Source: Spartobacteria bacterium UBA695
GTDB lineage: Bacteria; Verrucomicrobiota; Verrucomicrobiia; Chthoniobacterales; Chthoniobacteraceae
NCBI GenBank assembly: GCA_002298145.1
Contig: DBMP01000004.1
Location: 72,098 to 136,097, forward strand
DNA length: 64,000 nt
Reading direction: 5' to 3'
In this document: positions 34,582 through 42,726 of the stretch, piece after piece
Numbering within the stretch: the first letter of the stretch is position 1
How the letters are laid out: each line of letters opens with the position of its first letter
Made by a program: the position numbers and the translations under genes
Notes under the pieces: generated by a model
What the model was told of the DNA's origin: nothing
What the model saw: the letters and a program-made list of their open reading frames with translations, nothing else
The model's database searches: none

Positions 34582-37326
34582 TCAAGACTCCCGGCGGCGC
34601 AAGGTCTGAGCCCCGATCAGCATCCCGAAACCGGAAGCAATCATGGCCCAAGTGGATGGCTCGGGCACGACCGTGAACTCCAAGGTGCTGGCGCTGGAGC
34701 CTGTTCCGAACGCGCTGATGGTATCGTCGACCGCGCTCACATTGATAAGGCTCGAATCGATCAAGGCATATCGGGTTCCGTTTAAGACCACATCCGTGGA
34801 ATCTACCGTACCGTCGCTATCGACTACGTAGTAGGTCAACTGGGCATTTTCATAAGCCGCCAGCAGCGACGCGCCGGAAAGGCCCTCCACATAGAAAGAC
34901 CCTTCGAACTTGGCCCCCGCGCTGGAGGCGAGCGTGGCAGTGTCGAGCGAGGAGAAATAGATGCTGATGTGGTTGGAACTCGAGAGATTCAGCCCGCCGC
35001 TGGATTGGGTAATGTGGAGAACATCATTAAGGCTGTTAACGGAGTTCGCGTAATTGGGAGTCGCCTGGGCGAGTTCGAAGGCAAAGGAGAGGCTGTTGCC
35101 AACCTCCAGCGACGAAGCGGTAAGGATGCCCGGGCTGTTGCCGGGAGAGACCACGCCCGACCCGCTCAGGGTGCCAGTGATCAAGGTGCCCGCGAGGGTG
35201 CCGCCAACGGCTACATTGCCGACCTTGCCGGTGCCTTGGAGCGTGGCGCCGGAGACGACATTGACATTGCTGCCGGTGGTTCCGGAAACGGTGAGTGAGC
35301 CAGTATTCACCTTGTAGCCGGAGGATGCAATGCTGCTTCCCTTGAGGAAGCTCGCACCGTCGAAGGTGGCCGAACCCAGGAACGTTAGCCCATTGCCGTT
35401 GATTGTGGCGCTGGAGACATTGACATTGCCCGAAGCGGTGCCGCTGCCGGAGAGCGTATGGCCACTCTGAACGGTGAAGTCAGAAGTGATCGAGCCATTG
35501 TTGGTCACATTGGCATTGAAGGCGCTGGCCGCCGCCGTGGCCCCGGAGCCAACGGTGAGATCATTATTAAACGTCAAGCCACCGGAAATGGTTCCACTGT
35601 TCATCACCACTCCGCTGAGCGTTCCGGATCCGGCAAGTGTCTTGGTGCTTGCAACCGTGAGATCGGAGGTAATGGTGCCGTTGTTGGTGATGTTGCCATT
35701 GAACGCGCCGGCCGCCGCCCTGGCGCCGTTGTTGATGGTGACATTGTTATTGAGGGTCAAAGCGCCGGAAATCGTTCCGCTGTTGACCACCGCTCCGTCA
35801 ATGATGCCGGTGCCCGACAGTGTTGCCCCACTGCCCACCGTCACTGCGCTGTTGGTGGATCGCCCGGTGATATCAAGCCGCCCCTGCGAAATCGTCGTCG
35901 TCCCGCTGTACGTATTGCTCGCGGAGAGAACCGTCACCCCAGACCCGCTTTGGACGAACGCCCCAGTACCGGAAATGATACCGGAAAGCGTGTTAGTCCC
36001 GCTGGCAATGGCCGAGATCGCTCCACTATTGGCGATGGCTGCTCCAAGGGAACCGCCATTCGCCTGATTGAGCGCCAGCGTGGCTCCCGAGGAGACGGTC
36101 ACGTTGGCGCTATTGATCGAGCCGCTGGTTCCATTGCCAATTTGCAACGTGCCGTTGCTGACCGCTGTCGAGCCGGTATAACTGTTGGTTCCGGCGAGAA
36201 TGATGGTGCCGCCGCCCGAGCCGGTCACGCTGTAGGAACCGCCCGTTTCATAAATGGTGCCGCTGAAGAGAGTGGTGCCACCCGTAGTTGCGGTCAGCGT
36301 GATCCCGGTGCCCTGCAGATTGACATTGCCGGAGTAGGTTGCCACACCGCTCGTGATGTTGCTACCTACCACGCGGGTATCGGTGGTGTCAGTGCTGGTC
36401 AATATGATATTGTTGGCAATGGTGATGCCACTGGTCCCGATCAGCAGTGCTTGCGTTTCCGCCGTCCCCGCAGATTGCCCCCCCAACTGGATGCCCCAGG
36501 CTCCCGACACTGAGGCCGCATTATTGACGACCAAAGCGCCTTTAATGACATTGACCGCACCGCCTCCGTTCAATGCCGTATTGGTGCCGCTCAGCCGGTA
36601 AACCGCGCCATTGCTGGACGCGGTATTGCCGATACTGATATTCAGGTAATTACTGGAGCCGTTCTTGGTAATATTGCCGGAAATATCTATCACTGCGGTC
36701 GAAGCATAGGAAATGAGGGAGAGAGTGCCGTTAGCCGCATTCGTGTGCTGGATATTTCCCGTAATCGTCAGGCTGCTAAGGGCACCGGTGGTAGTAAATC
36801 GCTTTTCAGAAGCTCCAGAGAGATAGATCGTGCTGCTGATGGAAGCCACCGTGTTGCTGCCGGTAGCAATGGTGGTCGCAGAGGCTCCGGAAGACAACGT
36901 GATGGGGCCGCCGGAGAAGGTATAGGTTGATGAGCCCGAGTTGCTGGTGCTTGCAGCGATACCGGTATTACCAACAAGCAGGGAAAACGCGGATACCCCG
37001 CCCGCATCCACTGTAACCGTTCCGTTATTTCCCCGCAAGAACACAGCAGTTCCACCGGTGACCCAGGCTCCATCTGATCCAGTGGAATCCGAAGTGGATC
37101 CCCAGTTGAGGTTTGAACTATTCCAAGTGCCCGTCCCACCAAAAGAACCATCGCTGGCAACCCCGTTGGGATCCCAATAGCCTACCGCCGCTTGCGCCGA
37201 AGATCCGTTCCAGAGAACGGCCGCAGCTGCCAGCGCCATAAACATTCTTTGCCATACCGGGGTGTGGGTTGCGCAACCTGCGCGATTGATGGTATCCCAT
37301 TGTGAGGGAACAGGGGCATTTTTCAT
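34582..37326 (-). CDS. PATR beta-strand-repeat surface protein with PEP-CTERM signal (locus B)
   Basis: A 914-aa exported protein. A long N-terminal leader holds MFMALAAAAVLWNGSSAQA, followed by the YWDPNG start common in this group. Beta-strand repeats include GGTIILAGTNSYTGST and GSGVTVLSASNTYSGTT. A roughly 60-residue segment is duplicated in tandem (encoded at about 35455-35800; NSGTISGALTLNNNVTINN and NSGTISGGLTFNNDLTVGS). It ends VVPEPSTWAMIASGFGMLIG then RRRES, a PEP-CTERM signal. No beta-barrel is present. A GTTTAATGGTTAAC site lies 100 nt upstream of the start, so it is probably part of the locus B regulon. Confidence 0.88.
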   Translation of the reverse strand: MKNAPVPSQWDTINRAGCATHTPVWQRMFMALAAAAVLWNGSSAQAAVGYWDPNGVASDGSFGGTGTWNSSNLNWGSTSDSTGSDGAWVTGGTAVFLRGNNGTVTVDAGGVSAFSLLVGNTGIAASTSNSGSSTYTFSGGPITLSSGASATTIATGSNTVASISSTIYLSGASEKRFTTTGALSSLTITGNIQHTNAANGTLSLISYASTAVIDISGNITKNGSSNYLNISIGNTASSNGAVYRLSGTNTALNGGGAVNVIKGALVVNNAASVSGAWGIQLGGQSAGTAETQALLIGTSGITIANNIILTSTDTTDTRVVGSNITSGVATYSGNVNLQGTGITLTATTGGTTLFSGTIYETGGSYSVTGSGGGTIILAGTNSYTGSTAVSNGTLQIGNGTSGSINSANVTVSSGATLALNQANGGSLGAAIANSGAISAIASGTNTLSGIISGTGAFVQSGSGVTVLSASNTYSGTTTISQGRLDITGRSTNSAVTVGSGATLSGTGIIDGAVVNSGTISGALTLNNNVTINNGARAAAGAFNGNITNNGTITSDLTVASTKTLAGSGTLSGVVMNSGTISGGLTFNNDLTVGSGATAAASAFNANVTNNGSITSDFTVQSGHTLSGSGTASGNVNVSSATINGNGLTFLGSATFDGASFLKGSSIASSGYKVNTGSLTVSGTTGSNVNVVSGATLQGTGKVGNVAVGGTLAGTLITGTLSGSGVVSPGNSPGILTASSLEVGNSLSFAFELAQATPNYANSVNSLNDVLHITQSSGGLNLSSSNHISIYFSSLDTATLASSAGAKFEGSFYVEGLSGASLLAAYENAQLTYYVVDSDGTVDSTDVVLNGTRYALIDSSLINVSAVDDTISAFGTGSSASTLEFTVVPEPSTWAMIASGFGMLIGAQTLRRRES

Positions 37327-37425
37327 AATAGGGGTATTGTTTTGTTTGATAGGAAACGAACGTTTCGGGGAAATGAAGTTGCTTTGAAATTGCTCCTAGC
37401 TAATGCAACTCGCAATTCGTATTTA

Positions 37426-37440
37426 GTTTAATGGTTAACC
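37426..37440. promoter_or_regulatory. TTAAC-type operator before the locus B PATR gene
   Basis: GTTTAATGGTTAACC, about 100 nt upstream of the minus-strand start at 37326. Confidence 0.6.
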
Positions 37441-37513
37441 TATGAAACCGTAGGCGGCAGATAGCGAAAATCGGCGCGAGCAAGAAGATGCCTTTTGTGA
37501 GTTTGCCCTCGGA

Positions 37514-40342
37514 TTAATTTTCCACCAGGTGGGCCCGTCCCCACCCTCCCCGATCCCCGGAGTTTTTGGCGGTTCCATTCCACATAAGCTGCTGGGCGCG
37601 AGTCGCTCCATTATCGCTATTATCAATGGCAACATCAAATAACATTTCCAGCCCAGGCTCCGCTTTGACGCCAAGAACGCTCCATGGAATGGAGGCTTCC
37701 AGAACATACCCGTCACCCGAAACATCCTTGATAACGAGGCTTTGGCATTGGGCGCTTTCTTCCGGGTGATCGGCGATGAAGATCTTCGGCTCCGGGCTTG
37801 CTCCCAGAATAATTTGGCGATCACTAAAGACCATCGTCCCGCCTTCCGAAATGTTTTTAGCGCCAATGAACAGCTCGATTCCGTCGCCTTTCCAAAGGGA
37901 AGGACCGGGATTCCCGTTGAGCATGGGCGTATGATCCTTGACCTGAATCAGGAAATAGAGCGCTTTATCATCCCAGCATACTCGAAAATCCCCCCGCATA
38001 TCCTGGTTGGAGTTCCCGAACACCAACCGGCTCGATTCAATGGGTGTCGCGGGACGCCCCGGCCAGTTGGTCGTGGAACCATCAAATTTCATACTGGCCA
38101 GCGCGCGCGGAATGGCCACGGTGCGCAAAGCAGAGCCCTTGGCGTTGCTGGCAAAACGGGGATCGTCAAAGGAGAAGGGAGGCACTTTTCCAAGCATCAC
38201 ATCATAAATGCGCTTATGAGTTTGAAGGGCAGCCTTGACTAGTTCCTCGTAGGGCCGATCCGCCACATTGACAAAACCGATATTGTTTCCTTCGCCATTA
38301 AGCCCTTCAAACGAGCGCCCCGTAAGGGGTTGATCCAAAAAAGAAAACCATTCCGAGCCCACAACGTACGGCGTTGATGCCGCCTGCTCAACATAGTGAC
38401 GGTAAGCCAGTCCCCGTTCCTGCTGATTATTGACCTGGATTAGCGTCCCAAGCCCTTGATCCGCAGCGCTGTAATACCATTCACTCAAAATAATCGGACG
38501 CTGGCCGCTCCTTTCATAAATCTTTTTTAGAAAATCCATTTCCATCGGATAGGTGTAGTAATTGACACTCACCACATCCAGGTGCTTTCCGGCAATCGTC
38601 ACCACATCCGCATTGTTCGCAGTGCTGGGAGTCCAGCGGCAGCCGATCAATAAATGGTTCTGGTCATACTTATGGAAGACCCGATCCACCGTCTCAAAGT
38701 ATGTTTCCAGAAAGAGTCTGAAAAAGGAGCGCATATCATCCGCCGCAGCTTCAGTGCGGACTATGAGCGGCTGTTCCCGGGCTTCATCAAAGCTGGCGAA
38801 CGGCTTTACGGGATTCCACGCAGCGTTAAAGTTAGCAATCTCGCCATACTTATTCTCCAATAGCTCGACCAGCTTTCTTTTCGAAGGCGACTGGCTGGCC
38901 TTGAAGGTAGGCACCCGTTTGGGGACCAGTTCAAAGTGTTGTTCGTTACCCAAAAAATAACCGATCAGGAGAGGATCGTCCGCTTTCGGATAGACTTTGG
39001 ATTCAAACACTTTTTCCATCGCTGCCCCGATGTTCGGAGCAAAAGGATCAATGCATTCGGCCGCCCCGATTTTTTCCGGCAACATGGGCAGGTTGTTCCA
39101 TCGGTTGAGCGGCAGACTTAAAACATAGGGAATCCGGGCCGTTTTCATCGCCTCCGTCGGAGGGGTGAAAGCTCCCGTGCTATTGAAGCCCCAGGCGCGT
39201 AGGCGTTCGATGCTTTGGGCCGAATACTCCTCGAGCGAGAAAGGCTTGTTATACTTCTGGATCCAGTTTGCGATGAAAAAAGAAACCGTGCTGCCGGACC
39301 GCCACGCTGGCCCGAACTTCTCCTTGGGCGGGAGCCACTCGAATGCATTTTCGCGCCCCGCTACAATGGTGGCATCGTCGGCATTGACAGCGCATGTTGC
39401 CAGGTGAAAAAACACATTCCCCTCAGGCGTCACCATCACTTTGCGATGGCCTAGATCCTCCACATGAAAAAATCCCGTTTTTTTTAGATGGTATTGCGCG
39501 CCGCTGCCCGCCAGCCCCCTAAAGTCATCTTGGGGATAAGCATCAAACTTCCCAAGCAGCGCTTTTTGTTTGGGAATGTCAGCCACGAGTTCCGACACAT
39601 CTTTGACTTTCTCGGGGAAATCCTTCCGCGCGCTCTGCCCAAAACGCGTTAGTAAAATCTTCCGTTCGGCCTTCGGCTGAGACGCTGCGCTGGGCTCCCC
39701 TTCCGCTCCGGGAACAAACGGCGCAAATTTAACCTCAAACGACTTTTGCCCAGGATGAGTCACAAAGGTGAAATTGAAAACACCCGCGAAAACCGGCCAG
39801 TTGAAAAACCGATTATCACCCAATTGATGGTAATCGTGCGGCAAGATAATCGAAAGCCCATGGTTCAGCGGGTCCACAATATTAAACCGCGAGGCGTGCG
39901 TGCCCTGGATGATCGCCTTCTCCTTGCTTTCCGGAAGCGGCGTCAGCGCTGCCTGGTCGAAAGAAAACCGTCCACCTTGGTTGAACGACATGGGAAAAGT
40001 CATCAGCGCCACAAAACCCCAAGCGCCCGTTGGTACACCGTCAAACGAAAACACCACCTTTTGCTCCGCAGGGAAAAGCTCTCCCCTGACATTTGCCCCG
40101 GAGGCGTAACTTGCCACAAAGGTATTGCCCTGGACTTCCACAGCCGCTGGTTTTTCACCGCTATAATCCTTCTCGTGTCGACGCAGCGCCGGAACTGGGA
40201 AAAAGAACTTGCCCATGCTGCCCGCATCGATCTGGATTCCTCTTTCAGAGACCGCGGTGTTTAACGCTGGCGCTTCGGCACTACAGATAACTTGGGAGAT
40301 GAATAATACGGCTAATAGGAAAAAACTATGAACAAGTTTCAT
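37514..40342 (-). CDS. Secreted clan GH-A glycosidase, GH50/agarase-like, with C-terminal CBM9-like domain
   Basis: A 942-aa exported enzyme with a signal peptide (MKLVHSFFLLAVLFISQVIC). Residues about 30-230 form a beta-sandwich. Residues about 265-730 form a TIM barrel that begins HRKVMVTPEGNVFFHLATC, with likely acid/base in GYFLGNEQHF (about E467) and nucleophile in PIILSEWYYS (about E621). This layout is closest to beta-agarase-type GH50 proteins, though other GH-A families cannot be excluded. The last 180 residues (FRVCWDDKALYFLIQVKDHT through GRAHLVEN) resemble a CBM9-type domain. An ATTAAACAGTTAAC site lies 106 nt before the start. Confidence 0.78.
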   Translation of the reverse strand: MKLVHSFFLLAVLFISQVICSAEAPALNTAVSERGIQIDAGSMGKFFFPVPALRRHEKDYSGEKPAAVEVQGNTFVASYASGANVRGELFPAEQKVVFSFDGVPTGAWGFVALMTFPMSFNQGGRFSFDQAALTPLPESKEKAIIQGTHASRFNIVDPLNHGLSIILPHDYHQLGDNRFFNWPVFAGVFNFTFVTHPGQKSFEVKFAPFVPGAEGEPSAASQPKAERKILLTRFGQSARKDFPEKVKDVSELVADIPKQKALLGKFDAYPQDDFRGLAGSGAQYHLKKTGFFHVEDLGHRKVMVTPEGNVFFHLATCAVNADDATIVAGRENAFEWLPPKEKFGPAWRSGSTVSFFIANWIQKYNKPFSLEEYSAQSIERLRAWGFNSTGAFTPPTEAMKTARIPYVLSLPLNRWNNLPMLPEKIGAAECIDPFAPNIGAAMEKVFESKVYPKADDPLLIGYFLGNEQHFELVPKRVPTFKASQSPSKRKLVELLENKYGEIANFNAAWNPVKPFASFDEAREQPLIVRTEAAADDMRSFFRLFLETYFETVDRVFHKYDQNHLLIGCRWTPSTANNADVVTIAGKHLDVVSVNYYTYPMEMDFLKKIYERSGQRPIILSEWYYSAADQGLGTLIQVNNQQERGLAYRHYVEQAASTPYVVGSEWFSFLDQPLTGRSFEGLNGEGNNIGFVNVADRPYEELVKAALQTHKRIYDVMLGKVPPFSFDDPRFASNAKGSALRTVAIPRALASMKFDGSTTNWPGRPATPIESSRLVFGNSNQDMRGDFRVCWDDKALYFLIQVKDHTPMLNGNPGPSLWKGDGIELFIGAKNISEGGTMVFSDRQIILGASPEPKIFIADHPEESAQCQSLVIKDVSGDGYVLEASIPWSVLGVKAEPGLEMLFDVAIDNSDNGATRAQQLMWNGTAKNSGDRGGWGRAHLVEN

Positions 40343-40447
40343 ATCGCGGAGAACGGTTTCGGCTGGAGCGGAGGGAAGAACTCCGAGGGAGCGCCTGCAC
40401 GATAGGTCTCAAGTAAACCTGCCACAAGGAATAGATTTCGCCGCGAT

Positions 40448-40462
40448 ATTAAACAGTTAACT
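40448..40462. promoter_or_regulatory. TTAAC-type operator before the locus B glycosidase
   Basis: ATTAAACAGTTAACT. Thirteen bases are identical to the site before the locus B Vcc operon. It lies about 106 nt upstream of the minus-strand start at 40342. Confidence 0.65.
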
Positions 40463-40552
40463 TGCGGTGCCGAGAAACAACATAACTCTCGTTTGGCTAA
40501 TGATGCATAGGGCGCATGGAAGGCCAAGATATCGATGAGAATGGTCTCGGTG

Positions 40553-40689
40553 CTAAAAAACCGGAGGAACCTTTGTTTTACGTAAAGATATGGTAGGAAT
40601 TATTCTCTGACAGAGTATTTCCCATCGCCTCAAAATCGAACGTGGGGGGAACCTCACCGCGGGTTCGAATCCCGCCCCTTCCGCCATTT
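40553..40689 (+). repeat. Truncated tRNA-Ser 3' half plus conserved flank (att-like repeat, copy 3)
   Basis: Positions 40625-40686 match the 3' half of tRNA-Ser with several changes; the T-arm and CCTTCCGCCA end are intact, while the anticodon loop is altered to CTCAAAA. The 70 nt before it match the flank of copy 2 with about 75-80% identity by eye. Unlike copy 2, the sequence after it (CTACTCTG...AAATG...AGAGTT) also resembles the flank of the intact tRNA gene at 4795-4850. Confidence 0.75.
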
Positions 40690-41126
40690 CCTACTCTGGA
40701 AATGACGCTTTTCCGAGAGTTGCGGCAGTTTTTCCGCTCCTCTACGACCGGAAGGTTGAGTTTTTCCTCTGTATCTCGGCCCACCGTGTCCACGAAGAAC
40801 CCCCGTGCCCAAAAGCTTTGCCCAGCATAATTCCTCTCTCGTTTCAAGAAGTGCCGCGCCACGTGGATGGCGCTCTTGCCCTTGATGTAACCCACCACTG
40901 CCGACACCGCCAATTTCGGCGGCACATTAATCAGCATGTGGACGTGATCCGGCATGATATTCCCCTTCTCTTTCCAGCAGCCCTTCTGCTCAGCCGGTTG
41001 GTCGAACACTATCCCCAATCTCTTTTTCACCACCTCGTAGAGCTTCTTGCGCCGATACTTCGGGATGAAAATCACGTAATACTTACACTGCCATCTGGTA
41101 TGGCTTAAACTGTTGTGGTCTTCCAT
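40578..41126 (-). pseudogene. tnpA: IS200-family transposase TnpA, C-terminus replaced by antisense tRNA-Ser repeat (probably inactive)
   Basis: An HUH transposase starting at the ATG at 41126. Residues 1-120 are well conserved: SLSHTRWQCKYYVIFIPKYR, the HUH pair in MPDHVHMLINVPPK (H61, H63), VVGYIKGKSAIHVARHF and FWARGFFVDTVGRDTE. After residue 120 (near 40766) the expected helix with the catalytic tyrosine (..YI..Q) is absent. The frame runs on through EKLNLPVVEERKN into the complement of the tRNA-Ser repeat (GGIRTRGEVPP) and stops at 40578. So the enzyme has probably lost its nucleophile through a rearrangement at the tRNA repeat. Confidence 0.82.
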
Positions 41127-41207
41127 TGTTCGTTTGGTCTTGTGGCTTTGCACGGCTCACCAGACCAGCGAACAGGAAGACTGCATTATAAGTTAAACTC
41201 TGTGAGT

Positions 41208-41226
41208 CCTCCGGCAAAGCCGGAGG
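41208..41226. mobile_element. IS200-type subterminal hairpin (left end)
   Basis: CCTCCGGC-AAA-GCCGGAGG, a perfect 8-bp stem with a 3-nt loop, 82 nt upstream of tnpA. Palindromic ends of this kind are the recognition structures of IS200/IS605 elements. It lies just past the stop of the broken GH1 gene. Confidence 0.7.
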
Positions 41227-41242
41227 GGTTCCTATTGGACTT

Positions 41243-42637
41243 CTAACTTGTTTGCTGCAAATTTCCCCCATTAGAGGCAATAAGATCGCGGTACCAAAGG
41301 GCGGAATCTTTCAACGTGCGCTTCTGGGTTTCGTAATCGACATGAATGAGGCCAAACCGGGGGCGATATCCCTCGGCCCATTCAAAGTTATCCATTAGCG
41401 ACCAGTAGAAATAGCCTCCGAGCGGGATGCCTTCCAGGGCGGCTCGTTGGAGGCCCGAGAGGTAGCGGCTGATAAAGTCGATTCGCTGGGGATCATGGAC
41501 CTTCCCGTCCCGCGCAACCCAGTCGGTGATGCAGACCCCGTTTTCCGTGATGACTACCGGGAGCCTCCCATAGCGTTCGGACAGGAAACGGGGCGCCCAA
41601 TAGAGCGCGCTGTCTTCGAGTTCCAGCTAGCCCAAGGTGCCGACCGGGTTGCCCGGCTGCTTTGGGTGGGAATGGGGTTTGCCGTCCGGATCGCGGGATA
41701 CCTTGCAGCCGGTGTAGCTGTTAAACCCAATGAAATCGAGCGGCTGACGGATCGTCTCCATATCGCCGGCAGCCACTTTGGGCATCGCTTCTTTGAAATG
41801 GGTATAGGCTTCGGCAGGGTACTCGCCGAGGTGGATTGGGTCCGCCCAAATGCCGATGTTGTACACGGAATCGGAGCGGACTCCAAAAAAGACTTCCCTT
41901 GCGGCTTCAATATCTGGGAGGCTTTCAGTTGCGGGGACCTGCGCCGTGCTGGCGGAGGCCATACCGATCCTGATTGGGCCGGGGCAGGCGGCCCGCAGGG
42001 CTTGCACCGCCGTTCCGTGGGCGATCAAAACATTGTGAACGACGCGCAGGACTTGAGAGATTTCCAGCTTATCGCCCGGCGCGTGCAGGCCTTCGTGGTG
42101 TCCCAGGCCGACGAAGCACTGGGGCTCGTTGAGTGTGATCCAGTGTTTGATGCGATCGCCCAGGCGGCTCCCCATCAGGGTGGCGCACTCGCCAAACCAT
42201 TGGGCGGATTCCCGGTTAAGCCAGCCGCCGCTTTGGTAGAGGCCCAGCGGAAAGTCCCAGTGAAAAAGCGTAAGATACGGTTCGATGCCCGATTCCAGCA
42301 AATGATCCACCAGGCGGTCGTAGAAGCCAAGCCCTGCTTCGTTGATTTTCCCAGTACCTTCCGGCACAACCCGAGGCCAGGAGACGGAAAATCGGTAAGC
42401 TTTCAGGCCAATGTCCTTCATCAGGCCCACGTCCTCGCGCCAGTGGTGGAAGTGGTCGCAGGCGACTTGGCCATGGTGATTGAGAAAGACGGCTCCTGCT
42501 TTTTGGCACATCATGTCCCATACGCTCGGACCTTTGCCCTCCTCATCCCATACGCCTTCGATTTGATAGGCTGCGGTGGCGGCTCCCCAGGCGAATGAGG
42601 CAGGGAAAGGACTGGTGTGGGTGTCGGCTGGGATCAT
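41243..42637 (-). pseudogene. GH1 beta-glucosidase interrupted by an in-frame amber codon
   Basis: Read through one TAG at 41629-41627, the frame encodes 464 codons, the normal GH1 length. Before the stop: FPASFAWGAATAAYQIEG and the acid/base in HWITLNEPQ (about E171). After it: ALYWAPRFLSERYG, the nucleophile in VVITENGVC (about E365) and WSLMDNFEWAEGYRPRFGL, all in the same frame. The stop falls in GTLG-stop-LELED, where GH1 enzymes usually have Trp, so TGG to TAG is the simplest change. Unless suppressed, the 336-aa product lacks the nucleophile. Cytoplasmic type; it follows an MFS transporter as in a sugar-uptake operon. Confidence 0.9.
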
Positions 42638-42726
42638 GGTAAAGCGGCGTGGGTATTGTATGGGGTACCGAAAAACAAGGATGACGGGATGACTGGTGTG
42701 AATTTTTCCTGCGCTACACGCTGAAC

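Noticed and set aside
37514..40342. Lipoprotein signal in the agarase-like enzyme
   Set aside because: The Cys after ISQVI lacks a proper lipobox, so an ordinary signal peptide is the safer call.
4791..40689. Site-specific integrase for the proposed tRNA-Ser islands
   Set aside because: I looked on both strands for a tyrosine or serine recombinase and found only IS481 and IS200 transposases, so no integrase is claimed.
40578..40766. Genuine novel C-terminal domain on the IS200 transposase
   Set aside because: The segment is the complement of the tRNA-Ser repeat and its flank, so it is a read-through artefact rather than a domain.
41447..42598. 383-codon plus-strand open frame over the GH1 region
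   Set aside because: It is the exact antisense of a clear GH1 coding sequence and has no recognisable domain.
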